Numbered from the stretch's first letter, positions 37,794 to 46,493 are shown. The stretch is DNA of 64,000 nt from Clostridiaceae bacterium (GCA_009911305.1 QXXC01000016.1:1-64000); one strand, 5' to 3'. The notes: generated by a model not told the origin, from the sequence alone. Made by a program: numbers and translations.

Positions 37794-38638
37794 TGCTTCA
37801 TCGTCTCCCCAATCTTTCGCGACAGAACCTCTGTGGAATTGAACAGGCTGGCCAGCTCGTTCATTTCCCCATCCGTAAAGTCTGTATAATTTCTTTTCCG
37901 GTTTGCACGGATATGGCTTAAACGGTTCATGACAGCGTTTGAGAGCGCTTTTGTCTCTTTATTCCAGCAAAGAACCTGCGCATCGATCTCTTTGATGCGC
38001 TCCATCTCCTTTTTGATGGCCGCCAGGCTCTCCTCTGTCTTTCTGGCAATCTCCCGGTTGGAGAGGTTCACCGCGAGCAGGCAGCCGGCCAGGGAGACGC
38101 CGCTTAACACCCAGCCCACCGGCCCGGCCAGTGTAAGGAGCGTCTGGCCTGCCACTATGCCTCCGCCTCCGGCCACCAGCGCGCCTCCTCCCAGCCACGC
38201 CAGGGCGGCATTGGTGGCCGCCGCCCCGGAAAGGGAGGCGATCGCCGTCCCCGTTGAGGCGGTCCCGAACGTCATGGCAACCGACATGGCCGCCGTAGGC
38301 CCCAGCGCCGCTATGCCGGCCCCGCCCAGGACCCCCGCTGCGCCCATCCCCACAGCCGTCTCCTGGCTGCGCCGCTCCGCCTCCCTTAGCTGACTGCATG
38401 TATTCTGGAATGTGACGTATCTCACCCTGATTTCGCCCAACTGCCTGTCAAAATCTCTCGGCCGGTTTGCCAGCGCCACGATATAGCGCTCCATGTACTG
38501 AATGGTGCGAATCGCCATCAGCCTCGAATGATGCAGGCGCTCCATATCCGTGACCGCTTTTTGAAAAACTGCTTTGTAAGCCGCGTCGGCCTTCTCCAGA
38601 TCCCGTGCGGCTGCATCTCTGTAATCACTGTTCAGCAT
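37790..38638 (-). CDS. Glycine-zipper membrane protein of the dynamin/radical SAM operon
   Basis: 282 residues in three parts: a charged, helical N-terminus (1-95); a long Gly/Ala-rich hydrophobic region (about 96-190) with GMGAAGVLGGAGIAALGP, FGTASTGTAIASLSGAAATN and AWLGGGALVAGGGG; and a charged, helical C-terminus. The central pattern is a glycine zipper, able to pack several helices in a membrane and, in other proteins, to form pores. I recall similar FGTASTGTAI-type segments in other bacterial proteins but cannot name the family. AAAGGAG lies before the ATG at 38638; longer upstream frames lack such a site. It overlaps the next gene by four bases. Confidence 0.75.
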   Translation of the reverse strand: MLNSDYRDAAARDLEKADAAYKAVFQKAVTDMERLHHSRLMAIRTIQYMERYIVALANRPRDFDRQLGEIRVRYVTFQNTCSQLREAERRSQETAVGMGAAGVLGGAGIAALGPTAAMSVAMTFGTASTGTAIASLSGAAATNAALAWLGGGALVAGGGGIVAGQTLLTLAGPVGWVLSGVSLAGCLLAVNLSNREIARKTEESLAAIKKEMERIKEIDAQVLCWNKETKALSNAVMNRLSHIRANRKRNYTDFTDGEMNELASLFNSTEVLSRKIGETMKQ

Positions 38639-38688
38639 TATTACTCCTTTTCTGCAAATATGTGGCCTGGGGAGCACAGCAGGCGCCG

Positions 38689-40389
38689 TCAGAACTGCGC
38701 CATATATACCAGGCACCGTTCGTTCAGCGCACAGAAGCATTCCTCCACTGCCCCGATCGCCACGCCGAAGCGCTCCGCCATCTCCGAAGCCGGGTAAACG
38801 CCTGTGGCACAGGCAAGAATGTCCCTTTCAAGCCCCCCGAACACACCCGCGTCAGATACCAGGACGCCGTCTTCTATCTTCACATCCTCAAAGGTCCGGA
38901 TGATATAGCGGTTCCTGTCAAACCGCTGCTCTTCCTCTGTCAGATGTTCCAGAAACACCGCGATATGCGGCCTGGAAAGGTAGAGCCGCTCCCAGGTCGG
39001 ATTCAGGTTCAGCCGCTTCCCGTTGTGAAATAGGCCCTGCAGCACGTCTGCCTTTCGCGGCGCGCGCGCGGCCCTTTGGTATTCCTCCCTCAGAAATTCG
39101 TCAAAATCCTGCCTGATGTCATAGAGCGCATTTCTTGAGAGCGCCGTCGTGGCGGCCACAGGCGTTCTCATGGTGTGCAGGCGGATCCGCTCCCATTCCT
39201 CATGGATCTCCATGCCGAACCGCTCCGGCTCCCGCGCCATCCGCGTGTTGGGGTACGGCGCAAAATAGACGGCGTACAGCTCGATAATCCCTCTGGCCCG
39301 GCGGATCAGCTCTCCTGCCAGGCGTTTGCTCTCCTCAATCGTCTCCTCTGACTCAAACGCGCCGCCGATGATAAAGTTCCCGGTCACGCTGTGGATCCCC
39401 AGCCGCTTGCACTGCTCCACGGCCCGGACGATCATGTCAAAATCCGTGTGCTTTCCGTATGCGTCAAGCACCTTTTTCGAGCCGCTCTCAATGCCGAACT
39501 GAATGCACGAAAGGCCCGAGGCAATCATTTCCCTCAAAAGCTCCGGCTGCCCGGCCGCGAATGCGATGTGGCCCTCGCAGAACCACAGCACATCCCGCCG
39601 GCGGATCTCCCGGCAAAACTCCAGAATCCGGCTCCGGCTCAGCGTAAATGTATCGTCATAGACGGAGATAAACCGGAGCCGGTCATTTCGGGCCCGGATG
39701 TAGTCAATCTCCTCCATCACGCTCTGAATGCTCCGGAAGCGGACATTCTTTGCATTGGCCCCCTCATAGCAGAAGGAGCACTGAAACGGGCATCCCCTCC
39801 CGGTCAGGATCCCCGCAACCTCCCCCTGGCGCAGCCGCCCGGTCAGGCTGTCCTCCGCCCTCGGATAGCCCAGGCTGTCGAGATCCGTCACAACCGCATC
39901 CTCACACTGATTCACGATCAGCGTCCTCTCCCGGTCATCCCGCATGACAAGCGACGGAACCTCCCTGAGATCCTCCGTCCCGTCCACCAGGGCCCGGAGA
40001 AGATGATACACCGGTATCTCCCCCTCTCCCAGGATGGCAAAATCATTTCCCGTTTCCTCAAAGAACGCATAGTCAAGCCCCGCCGCCTGCGGCCCGCCGA
40101 CGATGGTTTTGCAGCGGGGGAACATGGTTTTAAGCCACTGAATCACATGCCCGACCACGCGGATATTGTCCGCAGCCGCATAAAACCCGGCAATCGCGGT
40201 CCGCCCCCCGCCGATCTCCCGCTCCAGGATCCGCTTACAGGCCCTTGTGTCCCCGGACCAGACGAACGCCTTAAAATCCCTCTGCCTGACATACGAGGCG
40301 ATCAGGTACTGGCCGATGCTGTCCTTAAACGCCTCGGATAAGCTGCCCTGATCCCTGGATACATTGATGAGAAGTAATTCGTAATCCAT
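38689..40389 (-). CDS. B12-binding-domain radical SAM protein
   Basis: 566 residues. The N-terminal part (about 1-135) has the Rossmann-like cobalamin-binding arrangement, with TIVGGPQAAGLDYAF and FAILGEGEIPVYHLLRALVD. The radical SAM core follows, with Cys200, Cys204 and Cys207 in GRGCPFQCSFCYE for the 4Fe-4S cluster, and the later motifs SVYDDTFTL and IQFGIESGS. A C-terminal extension (about 430-566) is not assigned. Enzymes of this architecture mostly methylate unactivated carbon or phosphorus, or rearrange ring systems; the substrate is unknown. It starts one base after the SPASM enzyme gene stop, so the two radical SAM enzymes are coupled and probably act on the same substrate. Confidence 0.88.
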   Translation of the reverse strand: MDYELLLINVSRDQGSLSEAFKDSIGQYLIASYVRQRDFKAFVWSGDTRACKRILEREIGGGRTAIAGFYAAADNIRVVGHVIQWLKTMFPRCKTIVGGPQAAGLDYAFFEETGNDFAILGEGEIPVYHLLRALVDGTEDLREVPSLVMRDDRERTLIVNQCEDAVVTDLDSLGYPRAEDSLTGRLRQGEVAGILTGRGCPFQCSFCYEGANAKNVRFRSIQSVMEEIDYIRARNDRLRFISVYDDTFTLSRSRILEFCREIRRRDVLWFCEGHIAFAAGQPELLREMIASGLSCIQFGIESGSKKVLDAYGKHTDFDMIVRAVEQCKRLGIHSVTGNFIIGGAFESEETIEESKRLAGELIRRARGIIELYAVYFAPYPNTRMAREPERFGMEIHEEWERIRLHTMRTPVAATTALSRNALYDIRQDFDEFLREEYQRAARAPRKADVLQGLFHNGKRLNLNPTWERLYLSRPHIAVFLEHLTEEEQRFDRNRYIIRTFEDVKIEDGVLVSDAGVFGGLERDILACATGVYPASEMAERFGVAIGAVEECFCALNERCLVYMAQF

Positions 40390-40390
40390 T

Positions 40391-41518
40391 TCATCCCCCG
40401 ATTTTACAGAGCAGCCCCGCTCTCTGCCGCTCCAGCTCCCGTTTTAAGCGCGCCAGCCCTTCGCCGTGGAAATAGGCAAACAGCATGCGGTAATCCGCGC
40501 ACAGCGCCGGCGCTGCGCCGACCTCTCCGTCCATCGCCGCCTGCGCGCTGCAGCCGCCATGGCACAGCCTGACAAAGCGGCAGGAGCGGCACGCTGACGG
40601 CAGCCTTTCCCCGCGCCGCGCCGCAAGGGCGCGCAGGATGGGACTGTCCGCCAGCGCTCCCGGCGGGGTTGTCCATATCGTTCCGAGCCGGAAGCGGTCC
40701 ATGTCCGAGCATTTCCCGCATGGGTAAATATTCCCCAGGTCATCCAGACACAGAAAACGGCGGCTGCATTCTTCCTGAAAGGAGCACTCGCGGATCCTCT
40801 GTCCATGCACGATCGCGTACAGGATGGGATCGATCGGCGCGACGGACACACGGATATCCTGCTCCAGCACATACTCGTACAGCCCAATGAGATACGACGC
40901 ATAATCGCCCGGCCGCAGCGCCAGCTCCGGGTGGGCGAGCGCCCCGCCGCAGGGCAGCAGGGGATTGATCTTTAAATGAATCCCGCGCTCCTCAAAAAAT
41001 GTCAGATACGCATACCCCTCATCAAGGGCGGGCCTGGTCAGCACCATCAGGCAGGAGGCGCGCACGCCGGCCTGCTCCAGCCGTTCGAGGTTCTGCACAA
41101 CCCGGCGGTATGTGGGCTCTCCTTCCGCGCTCAGCCGCTGCGAATCGTGGATTTCCTGCGGCCCGTCCAGGGAGATCCCCATGTGGATGCCGTACCCGCG
41201 GATCAGCGCCAGCATATCCGCCCCGAGCGACAGGCCGTTTGACTGCATGGATATCCGCATGTCCAAATCCGGAAATTCCGCTTTCGCGCCGTCAATCGCC
41301 AGGCGGTAAGCCGCCGGATCCACCAGCGTCGGCTCCCCGCCGTGCAGAATCACATGCAGCGCCGGCTCCCCGCGCGCCGCAGCGGCCCGGCAGGCGTACC
41401 GGAACAGTTCCGCCATCCTCGGCCCGTCCGCGCGGCGGCATCCGATCTTCTCGCCCACAGAGCAATAGCTGCAGGCCAGGTTGCAGCCGTTCGCCGCCTT
41501 TATAATCACAGTCAGCAC
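40391..41518 (-). CDS. Radical SAM/SPASM peptide-modifying enzyme
   Basis: 375 residues. The radical SAM cluster cysteines are Cys12, Cys16 and Cys19 (CNLACSYC); VILHGGEPTLV and ISLDGPQEIHD are the motifs typical of the anSME/FxsB-like branch. The C-terminal SPASM region has many cysteines (CSFQEECSRRFLCLDDLGNI, YPCGKC, CRSCRFVRLCHGGCS) for two auxiliary 4Fe-4S clusters. Family knowledge suggests it modifies a peptide or protein, for example by thioether or cyclophane cross-linking. The start is GTG at 41518, with GAGG six bases upstream inside the preceding dynamin gene. The Tyr-X-Asp/Asn membrane protein two genes upstream is the obvious candidate substrate. Confidence 0.9.
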   Translation of the reverse strand: MLTVIIKAANGCNLACSYCSVGEKIGCRRADGPRMAELFRYACRAAAARGEPALHVILHGGEPTLVDPAAYRLAIDGAKAEFPDLDMRISMQSNGLSLGADMLALIRGYGIHMGISLDGPQEIHDSQRLSAEGEPTYRRVVQNLERLEQAGVRASCLMVLTRPALDEGYAYLTFFEERGIHLKINPLLPCGGALAHPELALRPGDYASYLIGLYEYVLEQDIRVSVAPIDPILYAIVHGQRIRECSFQEECSRRFLCLDDLGNIYPCGKCSDMDRFRLGTIWTTPPGALADSPILRALAARRGERLPSACRSCRFVRLCHGGCSAQAAMDGEVGAAPALCADYRMLFAYFHGEGLARLKRELERQRAGLLCKIGG

Positions 41519-43279
41519 TTACATCCTCATCTCCTCAAGGCCTGCGATCGCCGTCCGGATCTCGTCCGTGGTCCTTCTCTGCAGGGTCTCCACAGGCCCG
41601 TAATACCCCTTTGTGAGGTAATCGATATAGTGATCCACCTCGCCGGAAAAGACGCTTTCAAGCTGCAGGACAATATTCTGGGCAACCTCATTGTCGTTTA
41701 CACCTATATCAAAGGTAGAATATCGGGTTTCTGTACGTTTTTCAGATGTATAATACGTTTTATGGAACCATTTACTGCCGATCTTTTCAAAAATCCCCTG
41801 CGGATCCCGCTCCACCTGGTGGACGCTGATGTGCTGATACGGGATGCGGTCCTGCTTCATCTTCATATCTCCGATCCCGGTCAGCTTAATCTCAATCGGC
41901 TGAACAGCCCCGCTCTGGTTCAGCGCTTCCTCCAGGCATACCTTCTGCACGGTTTCCGCGACAGCCTGGTTGACCCGGTCCGACAGCTCCTGTCCGCTGA
42001 CCGTTTTTCCCCCGCTCTCCACCTCTGATTTGGCCTTTCCGACGATATCCAGCACCCGCACATTGACAGAGGCGCGGATCTGCTCCACCATCCAGTCCTT
42101 CCGCTCCGAGAGCGCTCTCTTGCTGTCCTCAATGCCCAGGCAGTACGTCTCGATCTCCCGGGCCACACCGTTTAAATCCATTATCATACTGTCGATCAGC
42201 TCATTGATACGGCTTTTCGGCGTATTCCGCTTCATTTCCGCCGCCTCATTCCGGGTGATGCTGGTCAGCTTATCCAGAAGCTTTCCCATATTGCTCTGTT
42301 CAAACATGGCTTCATCGCCCTCTGCCAGCGCTTCTGTGGCCAGCAGGGCGGAAACCGTCAGGATATCCGCGTAGCGGAGGACGTCCTCCATGTTCTGCTC
42401 CCTCAGCGTTTCCATCATGTAATCCTCCTGATCCTGCCGGTCCTTTTCGGATTTGGGCACGAGAACGCTTATCTCCTCCCCGTCATCGTCCACGTCGTAG
42501 TCATAGGCATCCGACTGCGTGAGCAGAAGAAGCAGCGGCTTGTCCATATCGTGGAGCTGCCGGATCTCCGAAAACTCCTGCCTTGTCCCGGCAGCGTCGG
42601 AATTGCATGCAAATATAACCAGATCCGAATTCTTTACATACTCCTTGGCCAGCTCCTCATTTTCAATGGTCACACTCCCGATGCCCGGCGTGTCAAACCA
42701 GCACATGCCGCCGATATTGACCCACTGGATCGTGCTGGTCGCCTCGTTCTTGTCCACATAGAACTCTTCCCCGTTGCACTCCCGTTCCTCGGCGGCTGTG
42801 CTGAGCTTCTTCTGCTCATACACCTTCCCCCTGTCATACACATGCACCGTCATGTCCTCCAGCCGGTCGTAGGAGCTGGCAATGCCCGCCCGGCGAAGCG
42901 GCTGGCCCATCACGAAATTGCCGATATAGCTCTTGCCCGCCTTCACCTTTCCGAACACGGATACCGTAAAATGCTTCTCAAAATCATGGATAAACGTCAT
43001 GCCCCTGGCTGCCTCCCCGATCCGGCGGTTCGCCTCGGACATGGCTTCAAACAGGCTTTCCGAGGTCTGGGCAAAAATCTCCCGCATCGCCTCATCCCCT
43101 GTCTGCGCGATCTCGCCGCCGATCGCATCAATGATCTCCTTCTCGTTTCGCTCCAGCAGCCGCAGAACGGCCAGAACCTCATCCTCCCTTCTCGTAATCT
43201 CATTCTGCATGGTTTCAAATTTACTCTGCTCGGCGAGCATGGTATCCACAAATGCATTGATGCATTCCATCATCCCCAT
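41519..43279 (-). CDS. Dynamin-type GTPase C
   Basis: About 586 residues (numbering here from the alternative ATG at 43285). An N-terminal helical segment precedes the P-loop GKVKAGKS (112-119). Switch II is DTPGIGS and the guanine-specificity motif is TQSD, all in the order expected of dynamin-like GTPases. The C-terminal 280 residues are helical and charged, consistent with a stalk. A beta-rich segment around KRTETRYSTFDIGVNDNEVA lies near the end. Bacterial dynamins bind and remodel or repair the cytoplasmic membrane. GGGG is best placed for the ATG at 43279. The stop directly precedes the SPASM enzyme start. Confidence 0.85.
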   Translation of the reverse strand: MGMMECINAFVDTMLAEQSKFETMQNEITRREDEVLAVLRLLERNEKEIIDAIGGEIAQTGDEAMREIFAQTSESLFEAMSEANRRIGEAARGMTFIHDFEKHFTVSVFGKVKAGKSYIGNFVMGQPLRRAGIASSYDRLEDMTVHVYDRGKVYEQKKLSTAAEERECNGEEFYVDKNEATSTIQWVNIGGMCWFDTPGIGSVTIENEELAKEYVKNSDLVIFACNSDAAGTRQEFSEIRQLHDMDKPLLLLLTQSDAYDYDVDDDGEEISVLVPKSEKDRQDQEDYMMETLREQNMEDVLRYADILTVSALLATEALAEGDEAMFEQSNMGKLLDKLTSITRNEAAEMKRNTPKSRINELIDSMIMDLNGVAREIETYCLGIEDSKRALSERKDWMVEQIRASVNVRVLDIVGKAKSEVESGGKTVSGQELSDRVNQAVAETVQKVCLEEALNQSGAVQPIEIKLTGIGDMKMKQDRIPYQHISVHQVERDPQGIFEKIGSKWFHKTYYTSEKRTETRYSTFDIGVNDNEVAQNIVLQLESVFSGEVDHYIDYLTKGYYGPVETLQRRTTDEIRTAIAGLEEMRM

Positions 43280-43281
43280 GG

Positions 43282-43701
43282 TCATTCCCCTTCTTTCAGA
43301 ATCTTATCTATCTTTGTTAAAATCTTGTCAATCTCTTCGATTTCCGCCTTCAGCCCGGCGCTCTCGCGCTCCGAATCACTCATCACCGCCCGGTTTATCA
43401 CCGCATCCCCGTCCTTTTTTACCTCTTTCACGCTGACGTTCACGCCGCTCTCGCGCTTTAAAGCCTCTGACTCAAGGTATTCATTGACGCTGTTGGCCTT
43501 GTATGCGTTGATCTCCAGCTTCTGCCCCTCAATCTCCTGATCCTTTGCCTCCCTGCGCCTCCTCTGGCGCTCGGCCGCATCCGAGTAATCGCTGTAATTG
43601 TCGTAATCGCTGTAGTTGCCGTAGTCGCCGTAATTATCGTAGACCACCGCCCCGAAAAGACCGACTCCGATCACACCTCCGATCGCTCCTATGACCGCCA
43701 T
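43282..43701 (-). CDS. Small membrane protein with seven tandem Tyr-X-Asp/Asn triplets
   Basis: 139 residues. Residues 2-20 (AVIGAIGGVIGVGLFGAVV) form one hydrophobic, glycine-zipper-like segment. Residues 21-41 are seven consecutive triplets, each Tyr followed by a small or acidic residue and then Asp or Asn: YDN, YGD, YGN, YSD, YDN, YSD, YSD. The rest (42-139) is highly charged and helical, probably a coiled coil. I do not recognise the family. Aromatic-X-Asp/Asn triplets are the kind of sequence that SPASM enzymes forming three-residue cyclophanes modify, so I infer it may be their substrate. GGGAGG lies nine bases before the ATG. It overlaps GTPase B by 13 bases. Confidence 0.85.
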   Translation of the reverse strand: MAVIGAIGGVIGVGLFGAVVYDNYGDYGNYSDYDNYSDYSDAAERQRRRREAKDQEIEGQKLEINAYKANSVNEYLESEALKRESGVNVSVKEVKKDGDAVINRAVMSDSERESAGLKAEIEEIDKILTKIDKILKEGE

Positions 43702-44807
43702 ATGTACAGACCTCCCGCTGTCTCTATCCGCTCCCGTTCCTTCTCCAGATCCGTAAGCCGCTTTCTCTGCGCCGAAAAATAATCGTATACCACGTTCCAG
43801 GCGCTCCTTCTTGATTGATGCCGTTTGCGGGCTTTCTTAAGGATCTCCCGTTTCTCCCTCTTCCTCTCATCCCGCTGCTCACAGAGAATGGATCGTATCT
43901 CCTTTGTCAGCGCCGCAAGCTCCCTCTGATCCTCGTCCTGCTTTGTCTCCAGATACGCGGCTGCAGAACTCTCCAGATACTCCTTTAACGCCTGCACGCC
44001 GCTGTTTTTGACAAGAATCTCCCTGCCCTTCTCGATCCCCTGGCGGTATTTTTTCACCGACACCTCAAAAAACGGAATCTCACCGCCCACGATCTCAAAC
44101 ACCTGTTTTTTCACGTTTTCCACCAGCGCGCCGTAATCCTCTTCCTTTTCTCTCGTATCGATCCACGAAAGCACAAATATCATCCTGGAGCCCCCCGGCC
44201 TCTCTTCGCTCTTTCTTTCATCCTTGTTTTCAAACATAGCGTTTAAGCTCGTCAGGAAATGCTCTCCCCTGTTATCCCCGTTCACAAGCGAATCCGTTAA
44301 GAGCGCCAGGAAATCCCTGTTCACTGTATGATCCGTTCCGCACGCCGGGGCGGCCGTGCTTCCGGGATTTGGGGATGCAAAGCGCTCCCTCCCGGAATGC
44401 GCCAGCCCCCGCGCGATCCGCTCCAGCCACAGCGCCTCGCTCCGGTTGAGCGGGCCGGTGCGGATATTGTGAATCATGAGGATCCGATCCGCTTCCATGA
44501 GGGTGTCAAACGCCAGCGCGTCGTCCTCGCTTCTCACATCAATGCCCGGAGTGTCCACATAGGAGACCGGCCCGCAGTCAAAGTAATCGGCCCTAGTCGT
44601 CGTCCTGGCCGCCCCGGTCGGGAAATATTCTTCGCTGCTGTCGATCAGCGCATTATACAGGCTGCTCTTGCCGGAGCTCACCATGCCGGTATTCACGATC
44701 CGCACCTTATCATTCTTCTGCCGCTCCCGGAGCGCCCGGTAGCGCTTTGCATACTCCTCCCCGCAGAACGCCGCGACTGTTTTCAAATCCCGCTGTGATA
44801 ATTTCAT
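43689..44807 (-). CDS. Dynamin-type GTPase B
   Basis: About 372 residues. P-loop GMVSSGKSS (about 41-49), a threonine-rich switch I (ARTTTRADYF) and switch II DTPGID are clear. The guanine-specificity motif is not the usual N/TKxD; SWID in FVLSWIDTREK is the likely equivalent, so nucleotide specificity may be altered. The C-terminal 100 residues are very rich in Lys, Arg and Glu and end in a coiled-coil-like helix, shorter than a full dynamin stalk. The ATG at 44807 has AAAGGA upstream at twelve bases; a TTG at 44828 has none. It lies 28 bases after GTPase A and overlaps the triplet-repeat gene. Confidence 0.82.
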   Translation of the reverse strand: MKLSQRDLKTVAAFCGEEYAKRYRALRERQKNDKVRIVNTGMVSSGKSSLYNALIDSSEEYFPTGAARTTTRADYFDCGPVSYVDTPGIDVRSEDDALAFDTLMEADRILMIHNIRTGPLNRSEALWLERIARGLAHSGRERFASPNPGSTAAPACGTDHTVNRDFLALLTDSLVNGDNRGEHFLTSLNAMFENKDERKSEERPGGSRMIFVLSWIDTREKEEDYGALVENVKKQVFEIVGGEIPFFEVSVKKYRQGIEKGREILVKNSGVQALKEYLESSAAAYLETKQDEDQRELAALTKEIRSILCEQRDERKREKREILKKARKRHQSRRSAWNVVYDYFSAQRKRLTDLEKERERIETAGGLYIWRS

Positions 44808-44835
44808 CTTATGAAATATTCCTTTCAACTCATTT

Positions 44836-46416
44836 TCAGTTCAGCGAATTTTCGATGGAAGACAGCGCCTTTCTCAATTCCCTGAGCCGCTCCATCCGCC
44901 GCCTTCCCTCCTCCTGCGCCTGCTTATTCAGGCAGTCGATCTGCTGGATCTGCGAGATCAGATCGTCATACTTCTCATCCATGCCGGCGTTTACGATATC
45001 ATTAAACTCCCTGTACAGGATGTCCAGATCGCTTTCCGCCAACTGTCTCGCCTCCTGCTTTCTGCGTATTTTCTCCTGAATCTCATACTGCGCCCGCTCG
45101 TTGCGAAGCTCTGCCTCCCGCTCCAGCCGCTCCATCCTCTCCCGCTCGCGCCTCTTTCTGGATTTCAGAAAATCAAAGAATCCCCGTTTCTCCGGAGGAA
45201 GGACGATCTCCTCCACGCCCGGCCCGGCGTCCGCCGCTTCCTCCTGCGCAAGCGCGCTGCCCGTCCTGCCCGCCGAGTCAAACGTCAGATTCGACATATG
45301 GTCTATAAACAGGTTTAAGTCCCGGAAATTGTGATCCACATAGACAAGCAGCTCATTCACCTTTGCACAGTAGCGATCCTCCACGTCCATAAAGATCGAA
45401 TTCGCGATCGTCTCATAAATATCCCCGTCGCCGTTTACATACGAATTCGTCAGCTCCTCCAGGCGGCTCCTGACCGCCTGGCGCGTCAGAACCCTCAAAT
45501 CCTGCATGATATTGTCTCTCTTGCTCTCCAGGACGTGCAGGCGCATCGCAAAATCATCCGATGAATTGCCGCTCATCTCCTGGGTGATGCGCTTTTCCGC
45601 CTCGTTGAAGCACTCCTTCAGATTCTGCACCGGCTGCTGGAACACGGCCGCTGCCGACGCGTCGCTGTTGAGAAGCTGAGAGATACGGCGGTCAAGGAAC
45701 TCCACGCCGCTGGCCTCATAGAGGCCCGGCTTGTCCTTCACCACGCCGGTCCACGCCTTTTTCGCATTCAGAATGACCACCTCATACCGATCCGCAATTT
45801 TCTGATCCCCGCTCGCCTTTATCAGGTTCTGGATAATCTTATACTGGATCACCCGAAGCTCCTGATCGTGCTCAAAGCGCGCCCGCTTCCTTTTCTCCTC
45901 ATCCCAGCGCCGGTCCATCGGGCACCCCCTGTCATTTAACACAATCACAAACGGGATCTCCTTTGCGATCAGCTTCGCGAGCTTTTCATAATTCGCCCTG
46001 TCCTCAAACAGCCCCTTGCTGCTGATCACAAACAGGATGATATGGCACTTGTTTACATAATCCTCTGTCACAATCTCGTGCTGAATCGGCGCGTTCACGC
46101 CCGGCGAATCCACAAGACAGTAATCGCCCCTGTCATATTCCGCGATCTGGGCCGTCATCGGCCGATCCGCCGTCTCGGCGACCTCTTCCCTGCACAGAGA
46201 ATTAATGAGCGTGCTCTTGCCGCTGTTATAAATACCGTACACCATCACCTTCGGCTTGCCGACGTCGAGCAGACTGATCACATTTTCCTCTGTCTTTTCC
46301 GAAAAATAGCTGAAATCATCTGCAAATTCCTCCCCTGCAAACCGAACAAAGTCCTGAGCGACGCCGTTCAGCCTCGACGCGGCGTCCCTCTTCTTTTCCA
46401 TGACCTTTTCCTCCAT
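44836..46416 (-). CDS. Dynamin-type GTPase A, first gene of the operon
   Basis: About 526 residues. P-loop GIYNSGKST (61-69), switch I threonine in RPMTAQIAEYDRG, switch II DSPGV (from Asp103) and a G4-like LNDRG define a dynamin-type GTPase. Residues 280-526 are helical; the segment from about 410 is a strongly charged coiled coil (RKRRERERMERLEREAELRN). I chose the ATG at 46416 because AGGGAGG lies eight bases upstream; the GTG at 46458 has no good site. It opens the nine-gene operon. A TATAAT box and a perfect 7-3-7 palindrome lie 72-104 bases upstream. A response regulator gene is next upstream in the same direction. Confidence 0.85.
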   Translation of the reverse strand: MEEKVMEKKRDAASRLNGVAQDFVRFAGEEFADDFSYFSEKTEENVISLLDVGKPKVMVYGIYNSGKSTLINSLCREEVAETADRPMTAQIAEYDRGDYCLVDSPGVNAPIQHEIVTEDYVNKCHIILFVISSKGLFEDRANYEKLAKLIAKEIPFVIVLNDRGCPMDRRWDEEKRKRARFEHDQELRVIQYKIIQNLIKASGDQKIADRYEVVILNAKKAWTGVVKDKPGLYEASGVEFLDRRISQLLNSDASAAAVFQQPVQNLKECFNEAEKRITQEMSGNSSDDFAMRLHVLESKRDNIMQDLRVLTRQAVRSRLEELTNSYVNGDGDIYETIANSIFMDVEDRYCAKVNELLVYVDHNFRDLNLFIDHMSNLTFDSAGRTGSALAQEEAADAGPGVEEIVLPPEKRGFFDFLKSRKRRERERMERLEREAELRNERAQYEIQEKIRRKQEARQLAESDLDILYREFNDIVNAGMDEKYDDLISQIQQIDCLNKQAQEEGRRRMERLRELRKALSSIENSLN

Positions 46417-46487
46417 CCCAGAGTCCTCCCTGTCGTAAATATCATTCGGATGCTTCACCGATCCTGCCGTCTGTAAAGCACAGCTCC

Positions 46488-46493
46488 ATTATA
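46488..46493 (-). promoter_or_regulatory. -10 element upstream of the dynamin/radical SAM operon
   Basis: TATAAT on the minus strand, 72 bases before the start of GTPase A. There is no good -35 hexamer at 16-18 bases, which suggests that an activator or an alternative mode is needed. Confidence 0.5.
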
